Source: Mycobacterium sp. E3198
Lineage (GTDB): Bacteria > Actinomycetota > Actinomycetes > Mycobacteriales > Mycobacteriaceae
Length of the DNA stretch: 45,036 nt
Direction of reading: 5' to 3'
NCBI RefSeq assembly: GCF_001667015.1
Contig: NZ_LZIS01000003.1
Coordinates: forward strand, 1-45,036
The position numbers were made by a program, and so were the translations under genes. The notes beneath the pieces were generated by a model. That model ran no database searches and was not told where the DNA came from. It saw only the letters and a program-made list of their open reading frames with translations. Below, piece by piece: positions 15,339 through 26,233 of the stretch (positions within the stretch are counted from its first letter, which is position 1; every line of letters starts with the position of its first letter).

Positions 15339-16625
15339 TCATGCCGAGTTCCCGTCGGCTTCCGCCGGGCTCACCAGGACGGTGTTGATCCGCACTCGCC
15401 CCCGGTAATCGGGGCCGCCCTCGGCGCGCAGGCGCAGGCCGTGCGAGACCACTTCGGCGCCGGGCAGCGGCACCCGGCCCAATTCCAGGGCCACCAGGCC
15501 GCCCACGGTGTCGACGTCGAGGTCGTCGTCGAATTCGACATTGTAGAGTTCACCGACGTCCTCGATCGGCAGTCGCGCCGACACCCGGAATCGCTTGTCG
15601 CCCAACTCCTCTACCGGCGCGGTCTCCGCTTGATCGTACTCGTCGGCGATCTCCCCGACGATCTCTTCCAGCACGTCCTCGATGCTGACCAGGCCGGCTA
15701 TCGCGCCGTACTCGTCAACGAGCAGGGCCATGTGGTTGCGGTCGCGTTGCATCTCGCGCAGCAGCGCGTCCAGCGGCTTGGAGTCCGGCACGAAGACCGC
15801 CGGGCGCATGACTTGCGACACCTTGGTGTCCCGGCCCCCGTCGGGCGAGGAGAATGTCTGCTGGACAAGGTCTTTCAGGTAGACCACCCCGACAATGTCG
15901 TCGACGTTTTCGCCGATCACCGGGATGCGGGAGTGCCCGCTGCGCACGGCCAGGTTGGTCGCCTGGCCGGCGGACTTGTCGCTTTCGATCCAGATCATCT
16001 CGGTGCGCGGCACCATCACCTCGCGGGCCGGGGTGTCACCGAGTTCGAAGACCGATTCGATCATCCGGCGCTCGTCGGCGGCCACCACGCCGCGCTGCTG
16101 GGCCAGGTCAACGACCTCGCGCAGTTCGATCTCGGAGGCGAACGGCCCGTTCCGCAGCCCCCGGCCGGGGGTGAGCGCGTTGCCCAGCACCACCAGCAAC
16201 CGGCTGAGCGGCATCAACAACCACGAAATCACCCGCAGCGGAAGGGCGGTCACCAAGGAAATCGAATAGGCATGCTGGCGGCCGAGGGTGCGGGGGCCGA
16301 CGCCGATGACGACGAAGCTCGTCACCACCATGATGGTGGCCGCGCCGAACAACCCCCACTTGATGCCCCAGTTGTCGTAGAGGAACACGACCAGCAGCAC
16401 GGTCGCGCTGATTTCGCAGATGATGCGCAGCAGCACCACCAGGTTGATGTAGCGGGGACGCTCGCCCATCACCTTGAACAACGACACCGCACCCGGCCGC
16501 TCCTCGCGGACCAGCTCCTGCACGCGCGCCAGCGATACGGTGCTCATGGCGGCGTCGATCGCCGCGAAAAGGCCACCCAGGGCGATCAGGGCGATCGCGC
16601 CCAGCAGCTGGGAAACACCGGTCAA
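15339..16625 (-). CDS. CNNM/CorC-type membrane protein with CBS pair (Rv2366c homologue)
   Basis: This is an inner-membrane protein of the HlyC/CorC (CNNM, DUF21) family, thought to act in Mg2+/Co2+ homeostasis. I start it at TTG 16625-16623, whose TTGA overlaps the ybeY stop by 4 bp, giving [18 protein letters not shown] and 428 aa, close to Rv2366c. Upstream in-frame residues would lie inside ybeY. The N-terminal DUF21 domain has three to four hydrophobic segments (about residues 5-25, 60-80, 90-110, 125-150). A linker [15 protein letters not shown] leads to two CBS domains ([12 protein letters not shown] to VVYLKDLV, then [18 protein letters not shown] to [15 protein letters not shown]), and a C-terminal CorC_HlyC domain includes [18 protein letters not shown]. 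The strict ybeY coupling is conserved across bacteria. Confidence 0.93.
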   Translation of the reverse strand: MTGVSQLLGAIALIALGGLFAAIDAAMSTVSLARVQELVREERPGAVSLFKVMGERPRYINLVVLLRIICEISATVLLVVFLYDNWGIKWGLFGAATIMVVTSFVVIGVGPRTLGRQHAYSISLVTALPLRVISWLLMPLSRLLVVLGNALTPGRGLRNGPFASEIELREVVDLAQQRGVVAADERRMIESVFELGDTPAREVMVPRTEMIWIESDKSAGQATNLAVRSGHSRIPVIGENVDDIVGVVYLKDLVQQTFSSPDGGRDTKVSQVMRPAVFVPDSKPLDALLREMQRDRNHMALLVDEYGAIAGLVSIEDVLEEIVGEIADEYDQAETAPVEELGDKRFRVSARLPIEDVGELYNVEFDDDLDVDTVGGLVALELGRVPLPGAEVVSHGLRLRAEGGPDYRGRVRINTVLVSPAEADGNSA

Positions 16626-17151
16626 TTGTCGAAATACCTTGACTTGTCCAGCAATCGGCGGTCGCGCTCCTGCTGGCGGTCCTGCTGGTAGGCCTCGACT
16701 TGTTCGGCGACCCATTCTTCGAGCAGCCGGCCCTGCAGGGCGAACATCTCTTTTTCCTCGGCCGGCTCGCCGTGGTCGTAGCCGAGCAGGTGGAGCACGC
16801 CGTGAATCGTCAACAACGCCAACTCATGTCCGAGGCTGTGGCCCGCGGCCGCCGCCTGTTCGGCCGCGAATTCCGGGCACAGCACGATGTCGCCCAGCAT
16901 CGCCGGCCCCGGCTCGGGCGCGTCGGGGCGGCCGCCGGGCTCGAGCTCGTCCATCGGGAAGCTCATCACGTCCGTCGGCCCGGGCAGGTCCATCCAGCGC
17001 ATGTGCAGGTCGGCCATCGCCGCGGTGTCCAGCAGCACCATCGACAGCTCGGCGCTGGGGTTGACGTCCATCCGCGCGATCACGAATTTCGCGACGCTGA
17101 CCAACTCCACCTCGGACACGTCGATGCCCGACTCGTTGGAGACCTCGATGC

Positions 17152-17155
<4 letters not shown>
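16622..17155 (-). CDS. ybeY: Endoribonuclease YbeY (rRNA maturation factor)
   Basis: This single-strand-specific metalloendoribonuclease is needed for 16S rRNA 3' end processing and ribosome quality control. It is 177 aa from ATG 17155. The zinc site is [11 protein letters not shown], with His at about residues 118, 122 and 128, and the conserved [10 protein letters not shown] segment lies at about 61-70. A charged C-terminal tail ([20 protein letters not shown]) extends beyond the E. coli form, as in other mycobacteria. The start overlaps the phoH stop by 4 bp and the stop overlaps the TTG of the CNNM gene, so three genes form a coupled block. The grouping with era and phoH supports a joint role in RNA maturation. 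Confidence 0.95.
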
Positions 17156-18201
<1,046 letters not shown>

Positions 18202-18287
18202 GTGGTTTCCGATACCTGCTTCCTCGGCTTGTCAGGGGTTTGCTCAGCTGACTCAGTCTACGCCGGGGGGTCCCAATGGTCAGCCTT

Positions 18288-18902
18288 CTAGTCGCCGTCG
18301 CCTGCGGTCAGGGCGCGGATCAACCGGTCGATGACCGCGCCGGCTTCCCGGCGTGCCGTGTCATGATCGTCCGCCCTCGCCACGTAGAGGGTGGCCTCGC
18401 GCATGGCGCCAAGCATCGTCAACGCGGTCGCTTCGATGGGTTGCGGCGGGATTCGGCCGGTCTCGATGGCGCTGGAGAGCAGCGCCCGTACCAACCCGAT
18501 GTTGTAGCGGTTGCCTATCTCGGTCCACCGCGTCCAACCGAGCACCGCAGGCGCGTCCACCAGCGCGATGCGCTGGATTTCCGGATCGGAGCAGGCGTCC
18601 AGCCAAAAAGCGGCGCCCAACCTCATGACCTCGATGGCGTCGGTTTCGCCGGCCGCGGCGATGGCCTCGCCCATCCGGGCGGCGACCTCCGCCTCGACTT
18701 GCTCGAACACCGTCGCGAACAGTTCGGTCTTGTCGGCGAAGTGATGGTAGAGCGCGCCGCGGGTCACGCCCGCCGATCGCACGATCGCCTCCAGCGCCAC
18801 CTCCGAGAAACCGTTGGCCGCGAACAAGGGCCGCGCCGAGGCGACCAGTGCGTCCCGCGTCTCTGCGGAGCGCTCCGCCTGGGTCCGGCGATCATCGTTC
18901 AC
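18288..18902 (-). CDS. TetR family transcriptional repressor
   Basis: This is a one-component regulator, 204 aa from GTG 18902 (AAAGG 8 bp upstream). The N-terminal helix-turn-helix domain runs from [48 protein letters not shown] (about residues 14-62), with the recognition helix TRGALYHHF. The C-terminal ligand domain is all helical and resembles the TetR_C_33-like group ([24 protein letters not shown]). The ligand is unknown. It is divergent from the DinB-type gene at 19009 with 106 bp between starts; that space holds two phased palindromes, so the repressor very probably controls both genes. Confidence 0.93.
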   Translation of the reverse strand: MNDDRRTQAERSAETRDALVASARPLFAANGFSEVALEAIVRSAGVTRGALYHHFADKTELFATVFEQVEAEVAARMGEAIAAAGETDAIEVMRLGAAFWLDACSDPEIQRIALVDAPAVLGWTRWTEIGNRYNIGLVRALLSSAIETGRIPPQPIEATALTMLGAMREATLYVARADDHDTARREAGAVIDRLIRALTAGDGD

Positions 18903-18915
18903 AGGGGTTGCCTTT

Positions 18916-18953
18916 CATACATACTGTATGTAGGTTCATACATACCGTATGAA
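18916..18953. promoter_or_regulatory. Double TetR operator between tetR and the DinB-type gene
   Basis: CATACATACTGTATG (18916-18930) and CATACATACCGTATG (18937-18951) are near-identical copies 21 bp apart, exactly two helical turns. The first lies in the perfect palindrome TACATAC-T-GTATGTA (18918-18932); the second in TTCATAC-N5-GTATGAA (18935-18953). Position and symmetry fit two TetR dimers bound on one face of the DNA. Confidence 0.75.
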
Positions 18954-19008
18954 TCTCGCCCTCAACATAACAGCGGGACGGCCGAACCAGGGAAAGGAAC
19001 ACGGTGAG

Positions 19009-19752
19009 ATGAGCTCAGCGATACAGGCCATCGAGGCGGACCGCGCGGCGTTGCTCGCGACCTTGCCGCTTCTCGGAGACTCTGCCTGGGCACAGGCGAG
19101 CGGATGCCCCGGCTGGTCGGTGCGGGACGTCGTGTCTCACATGGCGTGCAGTTTCTGGCTGGCCGTCGACCCGTCGAAGCTGCCCGATCCCGGCGGGCTG
19201 CCCGCGGAGCGGGCAGCGGACCTCTACGTCGAGTCGCGCCGCTGGATGACCTCTCGGGAAATCGTCGACGATTACGAGTCGGTCAGCTTGAAGGGCCTCG
19301 AGGTCCTGGCCGCGGCAGCGAGCCAGGATTTCGAGGTGCCGCTCGGGGATGTCGGGACCTTTCCCGCGTCGCTGATACCGACGGCGTTCGCCTTCGAGCA
19401 ATACGTACACATCCGACACGACCTCTTTCAGCCGCACGGCCCGGTGCAGGCGGAGCCCCCCGCCTCCGACGAATTGCGGCTGGAACCCACCGTCGACTGG
19501 ATCGAGGCGGCGCTGCCCCAGCAGAACGCGGCCCTGCTCGGCCGCATCGACGACGCGGTGGAGATCCGCCTGATTGGCGGGTGCACCCGCACGCTGCGCT
19601 TCGGCGACGGGGACGTGACCGCCCACATCACCTCCGACGCCGACGCGTTCGTGCGGTGGGTCAGTCAGCGCGGAACGTGGGAAGCCTTCGGGGTGCAAGC
19701 GGAAGGGGACCGGGCGAACCTCGAGATCGTGCGCCAGCTAAGCGTTTTCTGA
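19009..19752 (+). CDS. Maleylpyruvate isomerase family / mycothiol-dependent DinB-type protein
   Basis: This is a 247-aa protein of the TIGR03083 type (DinB-like four-helix bundle; some members use mycothiol). The ATG at 19009 has GGAAAGGAA 10 bp upstream; an in-frame ATG at 18949 would lie inside the operator and is rejected. Visible features are [17 protein letters not shown] (first metal-binding His, about residues 33-49), the helix [14 protein letters not shown] with the HIRH pair (about 129-142), and a C-terminal beta-rich domain ([38 protein letters not shown]) resembling the MDMPI C-terminal/SCP2-like domain. The reaction is unknown; thiol transfer or detoxification is the usual guess. 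It is probably repressed by the divergent TetR. Its end overlaps the rsmE end by 15 bp in convergent orientation. Confidence 0.88.
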   Translation: MSSAIQAIEADRAALLATLPLLGDSAWAQASGCPGWSVRDVVSHMACSFWLAVDPSKLPDPGGLPAERAADLYVESRRWMTSREIVDDYESVSLKGLEVLAAAASQDFEVPLGDVGTFPASLIPTAFAFEQYVHIRHDLFQPHGPVQAEPPASDELRLEPTVDWIEAALPQQNAALLGRIDDAVEIRLIGGCTRTLRFGDGDVTAHITSDADAFVRWVSQRGTWEAFGVQAEGDRANLEIVRQLSVF

Positions 19753-20523
19753 CGCGGCGTCGCCGTCCAAGCCGGCAGCGTTCCATCGCGGCGTGAGCAC
19801 GCCCAGCGCGCCCAGCGCCACCGCGGCCGCGGTCGACGTCCGCAGTACCTGCGGACCCAGCCGGACCGCGACCGCGCCCGCCGCGGTCAGCGCGGCGATC
19901 TCGTCCGGGGCGATGCCACCCTCGGGCCCGATCACCAGCAACACCGAATCCGCTTGGCCGACATGGTGATCCGCGAGGCGTTCGGTCGCCGACTCGTGCA
20001 GGGCCAGCACCGCCGACCGGGCGGCGACCTCGTCGTGCACCCGCCCCGTCAGCGCGGCGGTGGACAGCACCCCCTCGACGGGCGGGATGTGCGCCCTGCG
20101 GGACTGGCGGGCCGCCGAACGGGCGACGGCCCGCCACCGGCGCAGCCCCTTATCGACCCGGGCGCCCTCCCAGCTGGCCACGCAGCGGGCGGCCTGCCAG
20201 GCCACGAAAGCGTCGGCGCCGGCTTCGGTGGCCAACTCGATCGCCAGCTCCGAGCGATCGGATTTCGGCAGCGCCTGCACCACCGTCACCGCCGGGCGAG
20301 GAGGCTCGACGCTGAAGCGCCCGAGCACCCGCGCCCGCAGCCCGTCGCGCCCGGCGTGCTCGACCTCGCATCGGGCGAGGCCGCCCGCGCCGTCGCCGAG
20401 CACGAGCCGTTCGCCGGGCCGGATCCGGCGCACCGTGGCCGCGTGGAAACCCTCGTCGCCGGCGACGACGGCCAGCTCGCCGGCGTCGGGCAGTGCGTCG
20501 ACGTAGAACAGCGTCGCCACCAT
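19738..20523 (-). CDS. rsmE: 16S rRNA (uracil1498-N3)-methyltransferase RsmE
   Basis: This SPOUT methyltransferase methylates U1498 of 16S rRNA. I chose ATG 20523 ([47 protein letters not shown]), 261 aa; the longer frame would overlap dnaJ2. The N-terminal PUA-like domain is followed by the knot domain with [26 protein letters not shown], the SAM-site signatures [13 protein letters not shown] and [18 protein letters not shown], all intact. The C-terminus ends [11 protein letters not shown]. It lies 16 bp after the dnaJ2 stop, the order seen in many actinobacteria (hrcA-dnaJ2-rsmE), and is likely co-transcribed with them. Its last 15 bp overlap the convergent DinB-type gene. Confidence 0.95.
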   Translation of the reverse strand: MVATLFYVDALPDAGELAVVAGDEGFHAATVRRIRPGERLVLGDGAGGLARCEVEHAGRDGLRARVLGRFSVEPPRPAVTVVQALPKSDRSELAIELATEAGADAFVAWQAARCVASWEGARVDKGLRRWRAVARSAARQSRRAHIPPVEGVLSTAALTGRVHDEVAARSAVLALHESATERLADHHVGQADSVLLVIGPEGGIAPDEIAALTAAGAVAVRLGPQVLRTSTAAAVALGALGVLTPRWNAAGLDGDAASENA

Positions 20524-20539
20524 GAGGCGCTCCGGCGAC

Positions 20540-21685
20540 TCAGCGCCCGGTGAAGGTCTCGCGCAGCCGGCTGAACAGTCCGCCGCCGGCGTGGGTGGAG
20601 CGAACCTCGGCCACATCGCGGCTGCGGCGATTCTTCAGGTCGCGCAGCAGTTCGGTGTCGTGGTGGTCCAGGCGGGTGGGCACCACCACCTCGACGTGGA
20701 CGTGCAGGTTGCCCCGGGCGCCCGAACGCAGGTGCGGCATCCCGTGGCCGCGCAGCGTGATGATCGAACCCGGCTGCGTGCCAGGCGGGATGGTGATCTC
20801 GCTCTGGCCGTCCAGGATGGCATCGACGGTGACGGTCACGCCGAGCGCCGCGTCGACCATCGGCACCGACACCGTGCAGTGCAGGTCGTCGCCCTCGCGG
20901 ACGAAGATGTCGTGGGCCTGTTCGTGCACCTCGACGTACAGGTCACCGGCCGGCCCGCCCCCGGGCCCGACCTCGCCCTGGGCGGCCAGGCGGACGCGCA
21001 TGCCCTCGCCAACACCGGCGGGAATCTTGACGCTGATCTCCCGGCGCGCCCGCACCCGCCCGTCGCCCATGCACTGGTGGCACGGGTCGGGGATGACGAC
21101 CCCGACGCCGCGGCAGGTCGGGCACGGCCGCGACGTCATCACCTGGCCCAACAACGAGCGCTGCACCGTCTGCACCTCGCCGCGGCCGCCGCAGGTGTCG
21201 CACGGGACGGGCACCGAATCGCCATTGGTGCCCTTGCCCTGGCACCGGTCGCACAGCACCGCGGTGTCGACGGTGACCTGCTTGGTCACGCCGGTCGCGC
21301 ACTCCTCCAGGTCCAGCCGCATCCGCAGCAGCGAGTCCGAACCGGGCCGGACCCGGCCGATGGGACCGCGCGACGCCGCACCCCCGCTGAAACCGCCACC
21401 GAAGAAGGCCTCGAACACGTCGCCCAGGTTGCCGAAGCCGCCGAACCCGCCACCGGCCGCGGCGGCATTCTCCAGCGGATCCCCGCCCAGGTCGACGACC
21501 CGGCGTTTCTCCGGGTCGCTCAGCACCTCGTAGGCGACGCTGATCTCCTTGAACTTCGCCTGCGCGGCCTCGTCGGGATTGACGTCGGGATGCAGCTCGC
21601 GCGCCAACTTGCGATACGCGCGCTTGATCTCCGCATCGCTGGCGTTCCTGCTCACGCCGAGCATCCCGTAATAGTCGCGTGCCAC
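20540..21685 (-). CDS. dnaJ2: Chaperone protein DnaJ2 (type I Hsp40)
   Basis: This is a co-chaperone that delivers substrates to DnaK and stimulates its ATPase. The start is GTG 21685 and the length 381 aa (382 in Rv2373c). The J domain has [15 protein letters not shown] with the HPD triplet at about residues 32-34. A Gly/Phe-rich linker ([25 protein letters not shown], about 78-103) follows, then four zinc repeats: [32 protein letters not shown], all with both cysteines. The substrate-binding C-terminal domains include [20 protein letters not shown] and [17 protein letters not shown]. It is downstream of hrcA by 58 bp, so it is probably part of the HrcA-controlled heat-shock unit. Confidence 0.96.
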   Translation of the reverse strand: MARDYYGMLGVSRNASDAEIKRAYRKLARELHPDVNPDEAAQAKFKEISVAYEVLSDPEKRRVVDLGGDPLENAAAAGGGFGGFGNLGDVFEAFFGGGFSGGAASRGPIGRVRPGSDSLLRMRLDLEECATGVTKQVTVDTAVLCDRCQGKGTNGDSVPVPCDTCGGRGEVQTVQRSLLGQVMTSRPCPTCRGVGVVIPDPCHQCMGDGRVRARREISVKIPAGVGEGMRVRLAAQGEVGPGGGPAGDLYVEVHEQAHDIFVREGDDLHCTVSVPMVDAALGVTVTVDAILDGQSEITIPPGTQPGSIITLRGHGMPHLRSGARGNLHVHVEVVVPTRLDHHDTELLRDLKNRRSRDVAEVRSTHAGGGLFSRLRETFTGR

Positions 21686-21743
21686 GCCCTGACCTTCCTT
21701 GTGCCGCCGTTATGCGGCCGTCACCAAACACCGGGGTGCGCGG

Positions 21744-22835
<1,092 letters not shown>

Positions 22836-22919
22836 TCACCGCCACTCGCGGCGTCTGGCGGCGACGGCCGGCACCAGCGGGGCTAGCCTGTCCAGCATGC
22901 ACCGGTCGGGCGGCACACA

Positions 22920-23234
22920 ATGATTTTCAAGGGCGTGCGCGACGGCAAGCCGTACCCCGAGCATGGGCTGTCCTACAAGGACTGGTCCCAGATACCGCCG
23001 CAGCAGATCCGACTGGACGAACTGGTCACGACGACGACCGTGCTGGCGCTGGACCGGCTGCTGTCGGAGGACTCGACGTTCTACGGCGACCTTTTCCCGC
23101 ACGCGGTGCGCTGGCGGGGCATCACCTACCTCGAGGACGGCCTGCACCGCGCGGTGCGCGCCGCGCTGCGGAACCGCACCGTGCTGCACGCCCGGGTGTT
23201 CGACATGGACATGCCGCTGAGCCACCAGACCTGA
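22920..23234 (+). CDS. Conserved actinobacterial hypothetical protein (Rv2375 homologue)
   Basis: This is a 104-aa protein of unknown function, divergent from hrcA as in M. tuberculosis (Rv2375). The ATG is at 22920. The sequence MIFKGVRDGKPYPEHGLSYKDWSQIPPQQIRLDELVTTTTVLALDRLLSEDSTFYGDLFPHAVRWRG is strongly conserved in mycobacteria. No signal peptide or membrane helix is visible. It has been labelled an antitoxin-like protein in some genomes, but I see no toxin gene beside it. A -10-like TAGCCT lies about 25 bp before the start. The next gene (23305) has its own ECF41-type promoter. Confidence 0.82.
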   Translation: MIFKGVRDGKPYPEHGLSYKDWSQIPPQQIRLDELVTTTTVLALDRLLSEDSTFYGDLFPHAVRWRGITYLEDGLHRAVRAALRNRTVLHARVFDMDMPLSHQT

Positions 23235-23243
23235 CTCTGGCGC

Positions 23244-23270
23244 GGTCACATTTCCGCGTCGCCGGGTGTC
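23244..23270 (+). promoter_or_regulatory. Candidate ECF41 promoter for the CMD-sigma operon
   Basis: GGTCACA (23244-23250), 16 bp, then TGTC (23267-23270). The published ECF41 consensus is TGTCACA-N16-CGTC; this matches 6 of 7 and 3 of 4 bases with exact spacing and lies 35 bp before the ATG of the CMD gene. It suggests that the sigma factor encoded downstream transcribes its own operon, which is typical of ECF41. Confidence 0.65.
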
Positions 23271-23304
23271 GACGTAGAAAGGACCACGTTCAAGGAGGAC
23301 CGCC

Positions 23305-23901
23305 ATGGCTCGCCTTCCAGGAGTCTCCGACCGCGACGCCGGCCTGGGCGCCAAAATCGCCTTCTTCTTCACCAAGCGCAAGCTGGCGCAGATGACCGGG
23401 CTCGAGACCGCCGGCATGCTCGAACCGCTGCGGATGTACGCGCACATCCCCCGATTGCTCAGCGCCTACGGCCGGCTCGAGCAGGCGGAGTCGAAGCTGG
23501 ACGTGCTCAGTCCCCGCCACCGCGCGCTGGCCGAGCTGAAGTCGGCGACCACGGTGGGCTGCGAGTACTGCATCGACCTCGGTTCGCAGATCGCGCGCCA
23601 GTGGGGACTCACCGACGAGGAACTGCTGGCCCTGTCGGATTACCGCACCGCCGCCTGCTTCTCCGAGCTGGACAAGCTGATCCTGGAGTACGCCACCGCG
23701 ATGAGCCGCACCCCGGTCGAGGTGAGCGATCAGCTCTTCGACGCGCTGCGCGCCCATTTCGATCCCGCCCAGCTCGTCGGCCTCACCCACGTCATCACGC
23801 TGGGCAACATGCGGGCCCGGTTCAACATCGCGCTCGGCATCGGATCGTCCGGCTTCTCCGGTGACCGGGTGTGCGCGCTGCCCGAGAAGGACCGCGCGTG
23901 A
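23305..23901 (+). CDS. Carboxymuconolactone decarboxylase (AhpD-like) family protein, ECF41 partner
   Basis: This 198-aa protein of the CMD/AhpD superfamily is from ATG 23305 (AAGGAGG upstream). The core helix ALAELKSATTVGCEYCIDLGSQIARQWG carries the CxxC pair (CEYC, about residues 91-94). The His that follows CxxC by three residues in AhpD is Gly here, so peroxidase activity of the AhpD kind is uncertain. The N-terminus has a long helical extension (about 60 residues). Genes of this kind (CMD, oxidoreductase or epimerase) are the standard neighbours and probable targets of ECF41 sigma factors. Its TGA overlaps the sigma gene GTG by 4 bp (GTGA), so the two are translated together. Confidence 0.9.
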   Translation: MARLPGVSDRDAGLGAKIAFFFTKRKLAQMTGLETAGMLEPLRMYAHIPRLLSAYGRLEQAESKLDVLSPRHRALAELKSATTVGCEYCIDLGSQIARQWGLTDEELLALSDYRTAACFSELDKLILEYATAMSRTPVEVSDQLFDALRAHFDPAQLVGLTHVITLGNMRARFNIALGIGSSGFSGDRVCALPEKDRA

Positions 23902-24791
23902 CGAAGCCGGATGGGCGGGGGGCCGCGCTGGCCGCGCGTTTCGAGGCGGCGCGGCCCCGGCTGGGCGCCATCGCCTACCGCATGCTGGGCTCGATCGACG
24001 ACGCGCAGGACGCCGTGCAGGAGGCGTGGCTGCGGCTCAGCGGCGCCGACCAGGACATCGCGAATGTCGACGCCTGGCTGACCACGGTGGTGGCCCGCAT
24101 CTGCCTGAACACGTTGCGCGACCGGCACGGGCGCGGGCGGGAGGAGCCGCTCGGTCACCTGCCGGATCCGATCGTCGACGCCGACGGGGAATTCGATCCC
24201 GAGCACCGGGCGATGCTGGCCGACGCGGTGGGCCTGGCCCTGTTCGTGGTGCTGGACACGCTGCCGCCCGCCGAGCGGCTGGCGTTCGTGCTGCACGACG
24301 TGTTCGCCGTCCCGTTCGACGAGATCGCGCCCATCGTCGAGCGGACCCCGGAGGCGACGCGCAAGCTGGCCAGCCGGGCGCGCCGGCGCATCGAGCGGGC
24401 CGAGCCGGCGCCCGACGGGGGCGTCGCCGCGCAGCGCGAGGTCGTCGACGCCTTCTTCGCCGCGGGGCGCGCGGGCGACTTCGACCGGCTGGTGTCGGTC
24501 CTAGATCCCGACGTCGTGCTGCGGGGCGACTTCGGCCGCGGCACCGCGGTATTCCGCGCCGAGGGTGCGGCCTCGGTGGCCAGACTCGCCCGCGGCTACG
24601 CGGGGCCGGAGCGCGAGGCGCGCCCCGCCATCGTCAACGGCGCCGCCGGCGCCGTCGTGTTCGTCGACGGGCGGCCCACGGCGGTCATGGGATTCGTGGT
24701 GCGCGACGGGCGGGTGGCCACCATCGATGTGCTGGCCGACCCGGACCGCGTCGCCAAACTAGACCTGCGCGGCGTGCGCGCCGATCACTGA
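23898..24791 (+). CDS. ECF41-family RNA polymerase sigma factor (SigJ-like) with SnoaL-like C-terminal domain
   Basis: This is an extracytoplasmic-function sigma factor of 297 aa from GTG 23898; an upstream in-frame ATG at 23871 lies within the CMD gene. Region 2 is [37 protein letters not shown] (about residues 9-45) and region 4 [40 protein letters not shown] (about 128-167). About 120 further residues form a SnoaL-like (NTF2) domain ([32 protein letters not shown], then [14 protein letters not shown] and [11 protein letters not shown]). Such extensions replace a separate anti-sigma factor in ECF41 and modulate activity. The signal is unknown. It converges on the MTB12 gene with a 7-bp overlap. 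Confidence 0.92.
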   Translation: MTKPDGRGAALAARFEAARPRLGAIAYRMLGSIDDAQDAVQEAWLRLSGADQDIANVDAWLTTVVARICLNTLRDRHGRGREEPLGHLPDPIVDADGEFDPEHRAMLADAVGLALFVVLDTLPPAERLAFVLHDVFAVPFDEIAPIVERTPEATRKLASRARRRIERAEPAPDGGVAAQREVVDAFFAAGRAGDFDRLVSVLDPDVVLRGDFGRGTAVFRAEGAASVARLARGYAGPEREARPAIVNGAAGAVVFVDGRPTAVMGFVVRDGRVATIDVLADPDRVAKLDLRGVRADH

Positions 24792-25288
24792 CCGGCGGCC
24801 TGCAGCAACTCCATTGCCGAGGAGCGCGACAGCACCCAGCCGCCCTGGTTCACGAACGTGACGTTCTGGGTGACCGGCGACGTCAGCTTGGGACCCGAAA
24901 CCGCCACGTCGGCCGTCGCGGACCCGGCCGCGGCCGGCTGGATGTTGGTCACGTTGAACGCCAGCGGCAGGTCTCCGTTCTTGGCCGCCTTCTGCAGCTT
25001 CTTGTCGGCGACGTGGGCTTCGAGCCCGCTGATTCCGCCCTCAACCAGATTGCTCTTGTTGGAGAACGAAATGCTCGGGTCGGCGAGGCTGGTCAGCAGA
25101 CCGGTCAACTGGTCGGCCGTCGGCACGTTCACCGCCTGCGGCGGATCCTGCGGCAAGGGCGCGCCGACCGCGATGAGTCGCACCGAGTCCGACTGGCCCG
25201 GCGCCGCGATGGACGTGATGCCGGCGGCCGCTCCCCCGATGACGGCCAGGGCTGCCGCACCGCCGGCGAAGAATTTCACGGTTTTCAT
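24785..25288 (-). CDS. cfp2: Secreted low-molecular-weight antigen MTB12 (CFP2)
   Basis: This is a major culture-filtrate protein of mycobacteria, 167 aa from ATG 25288 (168 in Rv2376c). The signal peptide is clear: [10 protein letters not shown], then a hydrophobic stretch to about residue 29. The mature part contains [34 protein letters not shown], the [32 protein letters not shown] segment and the end [24 protein letters not shown], all close to M. tuberculosis MTB12. The molecular function is unknown. The position between a sigma factor and mbtH matches Rv2376c. The 149 bp upstream contain a hairpin that belongs to the paralogue at 25438. Confidence 0.95.
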   Translation of the reverse strand: MKTVKFFAGGAAALAVIGGAAAGITSIAAPGQSDSVRLIAVGAPLPQDPPQAVNVPTADQLTGLLTSLADPSISFSNKSNLVEGGISGLEAHVADKKLQKAAKNGDLPLAFNVTNIQPAAAGSATADVAVSGPKLTSPVTQNVTFVNQGGWVLSRSSAMELLQAAGQ

Positions 25289-25394
25289 GGTCCCCCCTCA
25301 GGTCGGCACGCATCGACCGACGGTGCCAGTGTGCATCTTTCGACTGTTGTTTCGCTTTTGCGCAGTGTGACGTTACGGCCAGACTATGTGAGCA

Positions 25395-25425
25395 GCCTGT
25401 GCGCCCACTGTGTGGGTGCACAGGC
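25395..25425 (-). terminator. Strong hairpin between the two MTB12-type genes
   Basis: The stem is 14 bp: 25395-25408 pairs with 25412-25425 with a single G-U type mismatch and a 3-nt loop (TGT). It begins 13 bp after the stop codon of the 25438 gene on the minus strand and has no T-tract. It probably terminates that transcript, leaving the downstream MTB12 gene with its own promoter. Confidence 0.65.
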
Positions 25426-25437
25426 CGCGCGGCTTCG

Positions 25438-25917
25438 CTAGTTCGTCGCGGTCGCGGCCTGGATGAGGGCGATCGCGGCGTCGTGCTGCAGGATCCAGTT
25501 GCCGCCCTGGTTGACGAACGCGAGGTGCTTCTCGACCGGTCCGGCGAACCTCGGACCCGAGATCGCGACGTCGGCCTGGGCCACGTCCGGTCCGGCCGGC
25601 GCAATGTTCGTCACGGCGAACGTCTCCGGAAAGTTTCCGTTGCGGTACGCCTTCCGCAGGTCGTGGTCGGCCACGTGGCCCTCGTCCGGGGCGATGCCGT
25701 TTTGGACCAGGTTGGTCTTGGTCGTGTACGACACGCCGGGGTCGGTGGCCTGATTGCACAAGTTGGCCAGCTGCTCCGCGGTCGGCAGTCCCGGCGCCGG
25801 CGGCGGATCCTGTGGCTGCGGCGCCGCGGCGACGGGAGCGACGGGCGTGACGCCGACGGCCGCCGCGCCCATGGCGATCACGCTGATGGCCACGGATTTC
25901 AAGGGTTTCATTCTCAT
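25438..25917 (-). CDS. Second MTB12/CFP2-family secreted protein (paralogue)
   Basis: This is a 159-aa exported protein of the MTB12 family, in tandem with the one at 24785. The ATG at 25917-25915 has AGGGGGAGG upstream; the ATG two codons on is also possible. The signal peptide is MRMKPLKSVAISVIAMGAAA up to about residue 36 (VAAAP). The mature part keeps the family pattern: LPTAEQLANLCNQATDPGVSYTTKTNLVQNGI, NGNFPETFAVTNIAPAGPDVAQADVAISGPRF, LAFVNQGGNWILQHDAAIALIQAA. It is clearly diverged from the first copy and has an added Pro-rich start (PQPQDPPPAPG). I do not recall this second copy at the M. tuberculosis locus. It lies between mbtH and MTB12, 100 bp from mbtH. Function unknown. Confidence 0.9.
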   Translation of the reverse strand: MRMKPLKSVAISVIAMGAAAVGVTPVAPVAAAPQPQDPPPAPGLPTAEQLANLCNQATDPGVSYTTKTNLVQNGIAPDEGHVADHDLRKAYRNGNFPETFAVTNIAPAGPDVAQADVAISGPRFAGPVEKHLAFVNQGGNWILQHDAAIALIQAATATN

Positions 25918-26017
25918 GGTCAGGTCCTCCCCCTGGTGAGTAAGAGTTGTGATTCTGCCCGTAGCGCCTGCTGTTCTTGGTCTCGGGCGGGTCACGGAAC
26001 GGGCACGCTACCCGCGT

Positions 26018-26233
26018 TCAGCCGGCCGCCATGGCCTCGCGCAGGCTCTTCGGCCGCATGTCGGCCCAGTTCTCGTCGACGTAGTCCAAACACGCCGACC
26101 GGCTCGCTTCGCCGTACGCCACGCGCCAGCCGGCCGGGACCTCGGCGAACGCCGGCCACAGGCTGTGCTGCTCCTCGTCGTTGACCAGCACGTAGAACGC
26201 GGCGCCGTCGTCATCGAAGGGGTTGGTGCTCAT
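26018..26233 (-). CDS. mbtH: MbtH protein, adenylation-domain activator
   Basis: This small (71 aa) protein binds NRPS adenylation domains and is needed for their folding or activity in mycobactin synthesis. The start is ATG 26233 ([29 protein letters not shown]). The family signatures are present: [10 protein letters not shown], the invariant Trp residues in GWRVAYG and [11 protein letters not shown], and [11 protein letters not shown]. It begins within the last 23 bp of mbtG and is the last gene of the mbt unit. The targets are likely the MbtB, MbtE and MbtF A domains. Confidence 0.97.
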   Translation of the reverse strand: MSTNPFDDDGAAFYVLVNDEEQHSLWPAFAEVPAGWRVAYGEASRSACLDYVDENWADMRPKSLREAMAAG

